Assembly (NCBI GenBank): GCA_019426215.1
Contig: CM033408.1
Coordinates: 26,205,953 to 26,269,952, forward strand
Direction of reading: 5' to 3'
DNA from: Buddleja alternifolia
Taxonomy: Eukaryota > Streptophyta > Magnoliopsida > Lamiales > Scrophulariaceae
DNA length: 64,000 bases
Shown in pieces: positions 22,050 to 34,117 of this stretch (its first letter is position 1; every line of letters starts with the position of its first letter). The position numbers and the translations under genes are program-made. Under the pieces are notes generated by a model. It saw only the letters and a list, made by a program, of their open reading frames with translations. It was not told where the DNA came from and did no database searches.

Positions 22050-23880
22050 AGTGGGCTATAATACACTTTGCCAGAGGATGAAAAATCTATGGCAAGTGGG
22101 AGAATAACCGAGGACCACGAACTTAGTAGCCCTAAGGTCCAATTTAGCATGATGATGGTTCTGTATATGAACGAAGGTTGTACACCCAAAAACTTTTAGC
22201 GGAAGAGTGGAATATAGCCGGGAGGTGGGGAAACTTTTATGGAATTGTTGCAATGGGGTAGCAAAGGGTAAGACTCGACTTGGCATTCGATTTATGAGAT
22301 ATGTAGTTGTTCAGAGAGCATCTCCCCAATAAATTTTAGGCATGTGGGTTGTAAAGAGCAAGGCACAGTAACTTTCAGAATGTGTCTGTTTTTACATTCT
22401 GCAACCCCATTTTGTTAGGGAGTAACAACGTATGAGCTTTGATGAATAATGACATGCACACGAAGATATGTATTGAACATGTGATTGAAATACTCGGTGC
22501 CATTATCAGTGCGAAGTATTTGAATTTGTGTAGTAAATTGTGTTTGGACCATATGATGAAATTGGATAAACATAGAGCAAAGTTCAATTTTATCATGCAG
22601 CAAATAGACCTAACTAGTACGTGTGTGATCATCAATAAAAGTAACAAACCATTTGGTGTGACATTGGTTGGGTGTTCGTGAAGGACCCCATACATCACTA
22701 CGGATTAGAGTAAAAGGTACGGATGGTTTGTACGCGGATTTGGGGAATGAGGCACGATGATGTTTAGCCATTTCACACACATTACATTGAAAGTCAAGCT
22801 GCTTTTTATTCAAACAAAGAGAAGAAAACAAGCTTTTCAAGTACTCAAAGTTTGGAGGACCCATTCTAGAATGGCATAATAAGTGCTCACTATTTTTAGG
22901 AACAGAATCACAAACATCATTGTGACTAACACTAACCCCTTCAAGGTAGTAGAGCCCCTGACATTCCTTAGCACTACCAATCGTCTTCCCCTATGATAGA
23001 TCCTGAAAGACAAAATGAGAAAGAAGAAATTTAGCAGAACAGTGTGAAGCTTTAGTCAATTGACTAATAGATAACAAGTTGCAGGATGATTTCGGAACAT
23101 GTAATACAAAATCAAGAATAATGGAGTCAGAAATCCGAATACTCCCTTTGCCAGCTACAGGAGAAAGCGATCCGTCTACAATTTTAATTGTCAAATTTTT
23201 GGCACAAGGTCAGTATGTAGTGAATAAGTGGTAATCATATGATCTGATGCACCCATATCAATAATCCACGAGGTGTTAGCATGAGTTTTTATATTTAGAG
23301 CTTTTAAAAAATTATCTCTTTGGGCTAGGGATGCGGAAGAAGTAGTGGACTGACCCAATGCTAGGAAGGTAGAGAATAGCTCATAGAGTTTCTCTATCAG
23401 TTCACAATATAATCCTCCGCTAAATTGTGCATTCTTGTCACCTGGATTTTGCTCGTTCTATTGTTTGGTAGTGGCTTGGTCGCCACAATTTTTGTTTTTT
23501 GAGGTTTTCAATAAGCCGATTTTCCATAAATTTCCCAACAAACATCTATTGTATGACCTGTTTTCTTGCATTTCCTGCACCATGGACGGTCCCTTTGAGG
23601 GTGGGAGCCTAACCCATTCTGAAAAGTAGGCCCATTTGAATGCTTTGACCCGTTAATGGACTTGTTGGACCAATTGGGCCCAACTTGAGAATTAGACCCA
23701 TTTGACCAAATTCGAGAGTTTGACCCATTCTTATAGTTAAAGCCACCAGCTGACCCATCGTTGCCTTGTGAAATTAGGGCGGACACTTCTCCCTACATAA
23801 AACCAGCGCCGCTTCCATGGAGCATAACTGATCGCCTCGATTCCTAGCGCTGGACTTTAGCAAACACCTCGCGCAGCGTC
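22050..23880 (-). mobile_element. Ty1/copia fragment: gag zinc knuckle, protease, integrase; no RT or LTR
   Basis: Minus strand order: gag C-terminus with the CCHC knuckle in WCRKCKKTGHTIDVC (about 23500-23786); protease-side region ending VLHVPKSSCNLLSISQL (about 23050-23194); integrase with the CNVCEMAKHHR zinc region, SDVWGPSRTPN, FVTFIDDHTRTSW and the LRTDNGTEYFN block (22375-22864); integrase C-terminus (LPLKVFGCTTFVHIQNHHHA, 22056-22286). Frames are broken. It ends bluntly against the gene fragment on the left and the palindrome on the right. It carries neither RT nor LTRs, so both ends are rearrangement or deletion joints. Confidence 0.85.
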
Positions 23881-24286
23881 GACAAAGGGTATAATCAACA
23901 TACACGCTTCAAGAGGTATTTTGTTTTTCGTATATATATTCTAGAAACATAAAGGTCATCAAAGTCATAAAGTGATTCGACTTTAGAAATCTACGATGCA
24001 TTTTATCTTCCGTTGCGTTTTTGTTATAGGATTCCTAATAGTGAAGACACACAAACACACACACACAAAAAAAAAAAAAAGACATTTCAATCGCTCAAGC
24101 AAGCTATGACTAAGACGATTGTGCATGCATTACCTAATTTAAGCAAGACATTTTCGGTTGACACAAATACTTTCTACAAAGGTCTAGTGGTTGTGTTGAT
24201 GCAATAAGCCATCCAATGCTTATATAAGTGAGGTTTTGGGGCCTATAGGCAATTGAATGCCAATTTATAAAATAAATTCGTAGCTA

Positions 24287-24672
24287 CTAGTCACGGTAGC
24301 ACATTCGATGCGTGTGATAAGTTATTTTAAAAATATTATAAAAATACTTAATTTATTTGTTATTTTGTAATATGTAAACTTATGATATTTTATATGATAC
24401 TTGAAATTATGCAAGCATGTCATTTTACATAATAATTATACATAATTTTTTATTAGTAGTTATAAATTAGTGAAAAGGATAGAGAAAAAAAGATGTTTGG
24501 ACAGAAATTAGGAGAAAAGTGAGAGAGAAGGGAGAAAAGGTAAAAACGAACATGTTAGAAGAAGTTAGAGAAGTGAACACTTGGCAAGTATTTATAAGAT
24601 GTAAATGACATACCAAAAAATGAGCAGACCAAGGTAGTTACTCTAGGGTCTTCTCACATTATATAGTATAGA
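24287..24672 (-). mobile_element. Helitron-like element in left arm
   Basis: Minus strand: TC-rich start near 24672, TAGAGTAACTACC near the start, hairpin cacacgcatcgaatgtg, then CTAG at 24290-24287 followed by T. Same family as the copy in MET1 intron 8. The mirror copy in the right arm is at about 32098-32490, with a CTAT instead of CTAG end. Confidence 0.6.
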
Positions 24673-25129
24673 ATATATAGTATAGAATATTCTAGTTGTT
24701 ACCAAATGAAGATATTATTTAGTGGGAGATGAGTTCGTGACTAGAACAAACCAACATAGTGAAGTATTTGCCGGAATAAATGAACACCATATGCAACAAA
24801 AACTACGTTATCAAGTTGATGAGATTTACATAGAAAACTGAAAACAAGAGACTCATTGAGAACAAGATAGCTGGTGTATTTCTATGATGGGATGGAGAAA
24901 TAAGATAGCGAATAAAAGTGAGTTTGAGTGGACACCATTCACCATTGTACAACCGTTATGGTTCCAACATATGCAAGATTCATATAAAAGGGATTTGGTG
25001 GCTGAGGGAGTCATGGCATATTGCACCATGAGGTCATATGATCTATCATTATTTATTTATTAATGAGGAGTTCTTAGATTTAAAGAAAAACTGTATGGGG
25101 GATCTGGAATATGAGGAAAGTGTTTGGAT

Positions 25130-26760
25130 CATTGACATTATTATAGGATGACACTCTGGGGTGAGGGGGATTTTTAAAATACTTGAGTCACTAATTTACT
25201 CTTATGGACTGAGCCATGAAGTGCGACAATATGTGAAGCAATGCAAAATGTACAAATTGTGCAAACATGAGCATGTAGCCTAACAAGAATCATGTATGCA
25301 TAAACTTGATGTCGTAATTTTCAGAATATATGTTTACCAATAAAGCGAGTTCTTTACTTTATCAGGCATATTGTATTTGTCTGTCTCTAAAGTAGCTCAA
25401 TTTTTCTTGGATGTATTTACAAGCTACATGGATTGCCAGCAACCATAACAACTAATAGAGACAAAGGTTATGTTTGTTTCTGTTTTTGAGTTAGAAGTTT
25501 GAAAATTAAATGCATACTACGGAGATTTGTGTGAAAATGATGTGATGTGTATTGTGTTTGTTTATGTTTTATAAAAATAGATGAAATTTGTAAAATGTGT
25601 TGAATCAATGGTGATAGGTTGATGTATGATGTGTTGAATGATTGTGTTAGTTATTTATATAATGATTATGTGAATAAAGAAATAATAAAATATAAATTAA
25701 AATTGTAAAGTATAAAAAAGAAAGAGAGATAATGATTGGAGTAAATTATTTTGATTATGTGAAATGATAGATATAGTGAATGATAGGTAGTTATATAGGG
25801 AATTGAAAATGTTAAGTTTAAAAAAGATGAATTTAGATGAAAATAGTTTGTGTTATAATTTCTTAGAATTTTGTGATCCAAGATATTGAAATGGAATTTG
25901 ATAACATAAACAAACAAGGCCAAAGTTTTTCTAATTGAAGGAACTACTACACACATTGGGGTGTTTAACATGCTATGAGTACTGCGTATCACCCATGACG
26001 TGATGGTCATACAACAAGGGTTAATTATTGTGTTGAGGCATACTTGAGATGTATTTGTATTCACCAACATAAATATTAAACTAGATGGATTCATCTTGCA
26101 AAATAGCGAATACAACGCCAACTCCATACTAACATATAAATGACTCAACTTGAAGCCGTGCATATATACAAACCTACTTATTTGCCTTGGTCCTTGTCAA
26201 CCATTAATAATTTCAGAAGTTGAATAAATGGTTCATAAAAGATAATTTATGATTAACACACTAAAAGGACATCTACAAAACCCATAATAGAATGAAACAA
26301 TATTTAGTAGATGGAGTGAAAGAGAATTCTTTATAAGAAACCATGTGATGATTACTTTGAAGAACAAAATGCTCTGGAAAAGCCTCAAGTACCGTGAGAC
26401 ATTTTATGATTGATGAATGGATTAACAAGGTTCCTTATTAGCTATAGACCTACCAACCACCGACCAAAGTGCAAGCATGTTTCACGTATCTTTACTCAAG
26501 AAATCAGTACATTTGAACAATATTGTATCTTCCACATTTCATGAACTCAATAAAGAACGAATTACCATTTTGATTTCCACAACTTTCTCTAAGAGGGTTG
26601 AGTAACTTAACAATACGACCATTTTGCAAATATTGATTGAGTTGGTTCGTCTTCTTCCAGAGGAGGTCACTTGGATGGATCGACAAATTGCCATTGCCCA
26701 GTTTCTAGAGTCAGGGGTTCGAGGACGAACCTCTTAAAATGGGAAAATTCTTTCTTGGAC
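25130..26760 (+). pseudogene. Ty3/gypsy integrase and pol 3' end remnant (left arm)
   Basis: Broken frames still show the gypsy order: zinc-binding region (YVKQCKMYKLCKHEHVA near 25230), core pieces (TITTNRDK, then after a MITE VFLI...HIGVFNM), RDGHTTRVNYCVEAYLRC near 26000, a C-terminal FHVSLLKK-like block near 26480, and the typical GFEDE end near 26720. Many stops; dead. The mirror copy is at 30300-31640. Confidence 0.75.
25467..25920. mobile_element. MITE inside the gypsy integrase remnant
   Basis: Flanked by caaag at 25462-25466 and 25921-25925. Removing it restores the integrase reading NRDK-VFLI. The ends are imperfect inverted repeats around gtttgttt / aaacaaac. In the right arm the mirror copy has lost its inner two thirds. 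Confidence 0.65.
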
Positions 26761-27548
26761 AAAATTGGAATAAATCGTGGTTCGGGCTATCATATATTTA
26801 TTAGTATAATAAGGAGTAGGAGAAGACACAATGTATCAACTTAGGACAACAAAAGGCAACGTGATTTGCAATTAATTCTAATTAATTTAAGGTTAAAAGG
26901 TAGTTAGGTTTCAATTAGTTACATTACCACGAACGAAGAGAAGACACGTGTAGACATTATGTTACTTGTATGCAAATTTATAATGCACGTAATTTTGGAT
27001 TTCGTTCGTTAAATTTTGGTTAACGCTTATTCTCTATTTCAGGTAGCAAACCTTCTCTCATTTCTCTCTGTTACATGATATACCAAAATTATAATCTACA
27101 ACTTAAACTTTCGTAATTTTTCAAATCTAATATATGTAAAATTTCAATTCTATGTATAAAATAGCTTCTTATATTCAGTACAACGAATAAAATATGATAA
27201 TTTTTCTAAAAACACAGGCATCGTGGGTTTTCATAGTTTTTCTAGGAAATTTCTATATTTCGTGTCATGTATGAATCATAATAATACATACAATAACGAT
27301 TGTGACGATATCGAAATTGATAACCCCGAGACTTTTCGTAATCACTCAACACTCATATGTCTTCTCATTTGTTCCCTATTTCCCTCAACACACATAGACA
27401 GCTGCATTGTTTGGCGTTGGCGCTCAAAGTGAAGCGATAGCCAAAAAACATTGAAAAAAAAAAACGCAATATTTACTTTCCTAAAATCCTTTATAAGAGA
27501 CCCTTTAAAATTCCGTCACCAAAGAACTCAACCTCCATCTATCAAACG

Positions 27549-28492
27549 AGTGATCTCATCATGAATTACACTCTCTCTCTCTATAAATCTCTCAGTTAAG
27601 GTTTCAGACAGGCCGCACTGTTCCTCCCTTAGAGAGAAAAAAAAGGGGGAAAAATGTAGAGAGAGAAAGGCAAAAAATGGCGTCCGCTGCTGTTACAGAA
27701 TCAGTGAATTCTGAAGTCGACGGTAAATTTCTGCTTCTTTTTCTTTTTTGATTTTTTTTTTCCTTTTTGTGTTTGTGGATAGCTTTTGTAGATTGTGCAT
27801 GCAAATCGAAATGATGGCACATTGTTTGAATTCGGAATCATAAGGTTGTGATTTGGGTTTGTATAGTTGGAGCTTGCTTGGGTGAATAATTTTAGATTTT
27901 TTTACTGTGTTTTATGTGTCTGATTATGTGAATTAATATGAATTTGAGCTCGGGCTCGAAAGTTGGCTGAAATATTTTTAAATGGATGTTGAGGGGGGAA
28001 ATAAATATTTTGAGATTTGGTGTGCTTGTTGATCATCTTGATCTGAATTGTTTGTATGATTGAATCACAGAAATGCTACTCAAGGAGGTGTTTCCACTTC
28101 GATAAACAAACAAAATCTCTTATTCTTTTTTTGGCTTTATGTTTTTGGATTATTGGCTCTTCAGTGAGGTGTGAAGTAATCAGACTGATAATTATTGATA
28201 TTGAACATTTCAGTGGTGACTTTTGTTGTTATTAAGTTCTTTTGCCTCCCATGCCCCACACTGAAATTGAATGATGTTAAATTTGGCAAAAAACTAAAAA
28301 TCCCTATAATGGGCTAGAGTTTGTTTTATCAATTACTGATAGATGTAGGCTTTCACACTAGTGAATGCATCTGTTTTATCATGCATTGACTATGATGTGA
28401 GGCACAACAATCTAACTTTTTATTAAACCACGCATTTGAATATATTAATAATATAATCAACAAACATATAATCTTGCTAGCAGAAGCTGGAT
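27549..28492 (+). repeat. Copy of MET1 5' end, left palindrome arm
   Basis: Homologous (about 90% by eye) to the reverse complement of 19946-20881: TATA region (27582), CT-rich leader, exon 1 with ATG at 27677 and donor after 27722, then about 770 bp of intron 1. The exon-1 copy is 46 nt (MASAAVTESVNSEV), against 22 nt in the gene, with the same phase-1 donor. No later MET1 exon follows, so it cannot make methyltransferase. Its promoter points at the palindrome centre. Confidence 0.9.
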
Positions 28493-28536
28493 ACATCTAT
28501 CGGTAATAGCAGTCTAACTCAACAAGCCTTACATGA
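28493..28536. other. 44-bp palindrome spacer
   Basis: Unpaired centre between the arms. Its right part (gtctaactcaacaagcctta) is still MET1 intron-1 sequence, so the centre lies at the inner end of the right-hand MET1 copy. Confidence 0.85.
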
Positions 28537-29482
28537 ATCCAGCTTCTGCTTGCAAGATTATATGCTTGTTGATTATATTATTAATATATTCAAATGCATG
28601 GTTTAATAAAAAGTTATCTTGTTGTGTCTATCATTCTAGTCAATGCATGATAAAATAGATACACTCACTAGTGTGGAAGCCTACATCTATCAGTAATTGA
28701 ATAACGAACTCTAGCCCTTTATAGGGATTTTTCTTTTTTTGCCAAATTTAACATCTTTTAATTTCTGTGTGGGGCATGGAAGGCAAAAGAACTTACTAAC
28801 AGCAGAAGTCACCACTGAAATGTTCAAATATCAATAATTATCAGTCTGATTACTTCACACCTCACTGAAGAGCCAATAATCCAAAAACATAAAGCCAAAA
28901 AAAGAATAAGAGATTTTGTTTGTTTATCGAAGTGGAAACACTTCCTTGAGTAGCATTTCTGTGATTCAATCATACAAACAATTCAGATCAAGATGATCAA
29001 CAAGCACACCAAATCTCAAAATATTTATTTTCTCCCTCAACATCCATTTAAAAATATTTCAGCCAACTTTCGAGCCCGAGCTCAAATTCATGTCAATTCA
29101 TATAACCAGACACATAAAAACATAGTAAAAAAACCTAAAATTGTTCACCCAAGCAAGCTCCAACTGTACAAACACAATTCACAACCTTATCATTCCGAAT
29201 TCAAACAATGTTCCATCATTTCAATTTGCATGCGCAATCTACAAAAGCTATCCACAAACATACACAAAAAACAAAATCAAAGAAGAAAGAGAAAAAGAAG
29301 AAGAAATTTACCGGCGGCTTCAGAATTCACTGATTCTGTAACAGCAGCAGACACCATTTTTTCCCATCTCTCTCTACTTTTTTTTCCTTTTTTTCTCTCT
29401 AAGAGGGGAACAATGCGGCCGGTATGAAACCCGAACTGAGAGATTTATATATAGAGAGAGTAATCCATGATGAGATCGCTTG
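28509..29482 (-). repeat. Copy of MET1 5' end, right palindrome arm
   Basis: Collinear with 19946-20881 of the MET1 locus and inverted to the left-arm copy. Exon-1 copy: ATG at 29357, donor after 29312, 46 nt (MVSAAVTESVNSEA), phase 1 as in MET1. Beyond 29482 it continues into sequence shared with the left arm but absent at MET1, presumably the original MET1 upstream region. Confidence 0.9.
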
Positions 29483-30299
29483 TTTGACAGATGGAGGTTG
29501 AGTTCTTTGGTGACGGCATTTTAAAGGGGCTGTTATAAGGGATTTTTGGAAAGTAAATATGGCATTTTTTTTTCAATTCTTTCCCCTACCGCTTCACTTT
29601 GAGCGCCAACGCCAAACAATGTGGTTGTCTGTGTGTTAGGGGGGAAGGGGGAAACAAATGAGAACACATACGAGTGATGAGTGATTATGAAGAGTCTCGA
29701 CGTTATAAATTTTGATATCGTCACAATCGTTTGTGTATTCTAAATTCAATGTATGCCATATTATACGTATTATTATGATTCAAATATGACACGCAATATA
29801 GAAAGTTCCTAGAAAAACTATGAAAACCCACGATGCCTGTGTTTTTAGAAAAATTATTGTATTTTATTCGTTGTACTGAATATAAGAAGCTATTTTACAC
29901 ATAATTTTGAAATTTGGCATATATTAAATTTTAAAACTTATGAAAGTTTAAGTTGTAGATTGTAATTTTGGTATTTCATGTATCACAGAGAAATGAGAGA
30001 AGGCTTGCTACCTGAAACAGAGAATAATCGTTAACTAAAATTTGATGAACGAAATCTAGAATTACGTGCACTATAAATTTGCATACAGCTAACATAGTGG
30101 CTATACGTGTCTTCTCTTCGTTCGCGGTAATGTAGCTAATTGAAACCCTAACTACCTTTTAACCTTAAATTAATTAGCATTAATTGGAAATCATGTTGCC
30201 TTTCGTTGTCCTAAGTTGATACATTGTGTTTTCTCTTACTCCTTTTTATACCAATAAATATATAATAGCCCGAACAACGATTTATTCCAATTTTATCCA

Positions 30300-31640
30300 A
30301 GAAAGAATTTTTCCCATTTTAAGAGGTTCGTCCTCGAGCCCCTGACTCTAGAAACTGGGCAATGGCAATTTGTCGATCCATCCAGTGGCCTCCACTGGAA
30401 GAAGACGAACCAACTCAATCAGTATTTGCAAAAGAGTCGTATTGTTATGTTTCTCAACCCTCCTAGTGAAAGTTGTGGAAATCATAATGGTAGTTCCTTC
30501 TTTATTGAGTTCATGAAATGTGGAAGATACAATATTGTTCGAATGTACTGATTTTTTGAGTAAAGATACGTGAAACATGCTTGCACTTTGGTCAGTGCTT
30601 GGTAATTCTAGCTAATAAGGAACCCTTGTTAATCCATTCATCAATCATAAAATGTCTCACTGTACTTGAGGCTTTTTCGAGAGCATTTTGTTCTTCAAAG
30701 TAATCATCACATGGTCTCCTATAAAGAATTCTCTTTCACTCCCTCTACTAAATATTTTTTCATTCTATTATGAGTTTTGTAGATGTCCCTTGAGTGTGTT
30801 GATCAGAAATTATCTTGTATGAATCATTTATTCAACTTCTGGAATTATTAATGGTTGACAAGGACCAAGGCTAAATAAGTAGGTTTGTATATATGCATGG
30901 CTTCATGTTGAGTCATTTATATGTCAGTAAGGAGTTTGCGTTGTATCCACCATTTTGCAAGATGAATCCATCATGTTTAATATTTATGTTGGTGAATACA
31001 AATACATCTCAAGTATGCCTCAACACAATAATTAACCCTTGTTGTATGTCCATCACATCGTGGGTTAGATGTCCCTTGAATGTGTTGATCAGAAATTATC
31101 TTTATTTACATAATCATTATATAAATAACTAACACAATCATTTAACATATCTACATCAACCTATCACTATTGATTCGACACATTTTACAAATTTGAACTA
31201 TTTTTATAAAACATAAACAAACACAATACACATCACATCATTTTCATACAAATCTTCGTAGTACGCATTTCAGAGAAGTTTTCAAAATTCCAACTCAAAA
31301 ACATAAGCAAACATAACCTTTGTCTCTATTAGTTGTTATGGTTCCTAGCAATCCATGTAGCTTGTAAATACATCCAAGAAAAATTGAGCTACTTTAGAGA
31401 CAGACAAATACAATATGCCTGATAAAGTAAAGAACTGGCTTTATTGGTAAACATATATTCTGAAAATTACGACATCAAGTTTATGCATACATGATTCTTG
31501 TTAGGCTACATGCTCATGTTTGCACAATTTGTACATTTTGCATTGCTTCACATATTGTCGCACTTCATGGCTGCTCAGTCCATAAGAGTAAATTAGTGAC
31601 TCAAGTATTTTAAAAATCCCCCTCACCCCAGAGTGTCATC
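30300..31640 (-). pseudogene. Ty3/gypsy integrase remnant (right arm mirror copy)
   Basis: Mirror of 25130-26760. The best-kept piece on the minus strand is MFHVSLLKK followed by LLQILIELVRLL (30348-30578), typical of the gypsy integrase C-terminus. The long plus-strand frame at 30893-31132 is antisense to integrase and is not a gene. Confidence 0.7.
31067..31102 (+). repeat. 36-bp templated filler at a deletion joint
   Basis: Near-exact copy (one mismatch) of 30781-30816, beginning agatgtcccttga. It sits exactly where the right arm lacks the roughly 300 bp present in the left arm. This is the pattern of polymerase-theta or template-switch repair. Confidence 0.75.
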
Positions 31641-33022
31641 CTATAATAATGTCATGCAATGATCTAAACACTTTCCTCATATTCCAGATCCCCCATACTT
31701 TTTTTCTTTAAATCTAAGAACTCCTCATTAATAAATAAATAATGATAGATCGTAAGACCTCATGGTGCAATATGCCATGACTCCCTCAGCCACCAAATCC
31801 CTTTTATATGAATCTTGCATATGTTGGAACCATAACGGTTGTACAATGGTGAATGGTGTCCACTCAAACTCACTTTTATTCACTATCTTATTTCTCCATC
31901 CCATCATAGAAATGCACCAGCTATCTTGTTCTCAATGAGTCTCTTGTTTTCAGTTTTATATGTAAATCTCATCAACTTGATAACGTAGTTTTTGTTGCAT
32001 ATGGTGTTCATTTATTCTAGCAAATACTTCACTATGTTGATTTGTTCTAGTCACGAACTCAGCTCCCACTAAATAATATCTTCATTTGGTAACAACTAGA
32101 ATATTCTATACTATATAATGTGAGAAGACCCTAGAGTAACTACCTTGGTTTGCTCATTTTTTTGGTATGTCATTTACATCTTATAAATACTTGCCAAGTG
32201 TCCACTTCTCTAACTCCTTCTAACATGTTCGTTTTTACCTTTTCTCCCATCTCTCTCACTTTTTCTCCTAATTTCTCTCCAAACATCTTTTTCTCTCTAT
32301 CCTTTTTACTAATTTATAACTACTACTAAAAAATTGTGTATAATTATTATGTAAAATGATATGCTTGCATAATTTCAAGTATCATATCAAATATCATAAT
32401 TTTACATATTACAAAATAACAAATAAATTAAGTATTTTTATAATATTTTTAAAATAACTTAACACACGCATCGAATGTGCTACCGTGACTATAGCTACGA
32501 ATTTATTTTATAAATTAGTATTCAATTGCATGTAGGCCCCAAAACCTCACTTATATAAGCATTGGATGGCTTATTGCATCAACACAACCACTAGACCTCC
32601 GTAGAAAGTATTTGTCTCAACCGCAAATGTCTTGCTTAAATTAGGTAATGCATGCACAATCGTCTTAGTCATAGCTTGCTTGAGTGATTGAAATGTCTAT
32701 TTTTTTTTTTGTGTGTGTGTGTCTTCACTATTAGGAATCCTATAACAAAAATGCAGCGGAAGATAAAATACATCTTAGATTTCTAAAGTCGAATCACTTT
32801 ATGACTTTGATGACTTTTACGTTTCTAGAATATATATACGAAAAACAAAATACCTCTTGAAGCGTGTATGTTGATTATACCCAAGCAGCAATTCCCGGGA
32901 CTCTTATCTTTAGAGCTTCACACGAATAAGCTTGGAAACCTACGAATTCCTCTCTCATTTCAATGTGGCGGCTAGGCAGAGAAGAGTAGAGGAGTTTTCT
33001 TTTTCGTATCGTGTTAGGCAGA

Positions 33023-33378
33023 ATAGTAGAATGAATTCCTAACTTAAAAGTTTGAGGATTTACTCTGAGCCCAATAGTAGGCGCCTCTAAGGCCCAATGG
33101 AGGGTGTAGGTGGGCTAAGTTGGCACAATTAACTTAGTCCACTTTTAATTAATTCATTCATAATTTAATCCAATTAAATATGTAATTAATCAATTAGTTA
33201 ATAGTAGAATGAATTCCTAACTTAAAAGTTTGAGGATTTACTCTGAGCCCAATAGTAGGCGCCTCTAAGGACCAATGGAGGGTGTAGGTGGGCTAAGTTG
33301 GCTCAATTAACTTAGTCCACTTTCAATTAATTCATTCATAATTTAATCCAATTAAATATGTAATTAATCAATTAGTTA
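33023..33378. repeat. 178-bp tandem duplication
   Basis: Two nearly identical copies starting at 33023 and 33201 (atagtagaatgaattcctaa ...), differing at a few bases such as gctcaatt versus gcacaatt. Confidence 0.9.
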
Positions 33379-33465
33379 ATAGTTTAAACTCAAATAATTA
33401 ATTAATTTACATAATTAGACATTTTAATTAATTGATTTAATCCATTGTCATTTAATCAGATTAAA

Positions 33466-34117
33466 CTAGACGTAACCCCGTGCCACGGCCCGGGAGACTA
33501 GATATATAAAAAAATATTTTAAAAAACATATATCTCTCATTACATAATTTATTTAATTATAATCTAAAAGAAAAAAATGATTCAATTTAAATGATTATCA
33601 TCGAATAATCTCTTTATATTAGTATTAAATCATATATTTTGTTTAAAAAATAATAAAACACTATTAATGATATTAATAAAATAAATATTAAAAAATAAAA
33701 TAAGAGGCAACTATTACTAATGAAAAAATTGACTCAATTTTTTTTGTTATCATTGAAAATTTTATTTATATGAGTATTCGATCTCATTATTTATTATAAA
33801 ATAATAATACATTAATCAAATAGTTATTAAAGAATGACTAATAACTATTATTAGAAGTCAAGGATATAGAAAAAGATTTTTTTTTATTTGAATTTGAATT
33901 ATACTAGTAACCTTATTTTGAATTCAAATTATGTTGGTAACTAACTTATTTTTAATTTTTAAAATTGATTCTTTTGGATAAAGATTGACAACTATATTTA
34001 TCCACATCAATTAAAGAAATTATAAAATTACTTATGTCGCACAATTGAGTTCAATTAGGCCATTCACATATGCGCTTACTTAGATAGTCTCAAAGGTTGT
34101 ATTTTATTATATATAGA
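33466..34117 (-). mobile_element. Non-autonomous Helitron, 652 bp
   Basis: Minus strand: starts TCTATATATAATAAAATAC at 34117 preceded by A. It ends with a GC-rich hairpin (ccgggccgtggcacgggg) and CTAG at 33469-33466 followed by T. This is the canonical A|TC...CTAG|T insertion. No Rep/helicase coding. Confidence 0.75.

Larger units (their letters stand above)
23887..28492. repeat. Left arm of giant palindrome (4606 bp)
   Basis: The arm begins gggtataatcaacatacacg at 23887, which is the reverse complement of the right arm's end at 32882. It stays collinear with it to 28492 (...agcagaagctggat). From outside in: LTR-type sequence, a Helitron (24287-24672), gypsy integrase remnants with a MITE, the former MET1 upstream region, then the MET1 5' end. 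By eye the arms are about 90% identical. The sequence outside 23887 (Copia fragment) has no counterpart beyond 32882. Confidence 0.95.
28537..32882. repeat. Right arm of giant palindrome (4346 bp)
   Basis: Reverse complement of 23887-28492. It is 260 bp shorter, mainly because about 300 bp matching left-arm 25681-25987 is missing and replaced by a 36-bp filler (31067-31102). Its outer end runs without a break into LTR-type sequence beyond 32882. That suggests the right arm keeps the original context and the left arm is the inverted copy. Confidence 0.95.

Noticed and set aside
25666..26163. 165-codon minus-strand frame in the left arm
   Set aside because: Antisense to the gypsy integrase remnant and the MITE; low-complexity and not kept in the mirror arm.
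28993..29427. 144-codon plus-strand frame in the right palindrome arm
   Set aside because: It is antisense to the MET1 exon-1 copy and leader; its mirror in the left arm is not open, and it resembles no protein.
30893..31132. 79-codon plus-strand frame in the right arm
   Set aside because: Antisense of gypsy integrase; similarity to the left-arm frame is only due to the palindrome.
23887..32882. Palindrome as a simple assembly artefact
   Set aside because: The arms differ by roughly 10% substitutions, a 300-bp deletion with filler and different outer flanks, which a duplicated contig would not show; long reads would still be needed for proof.
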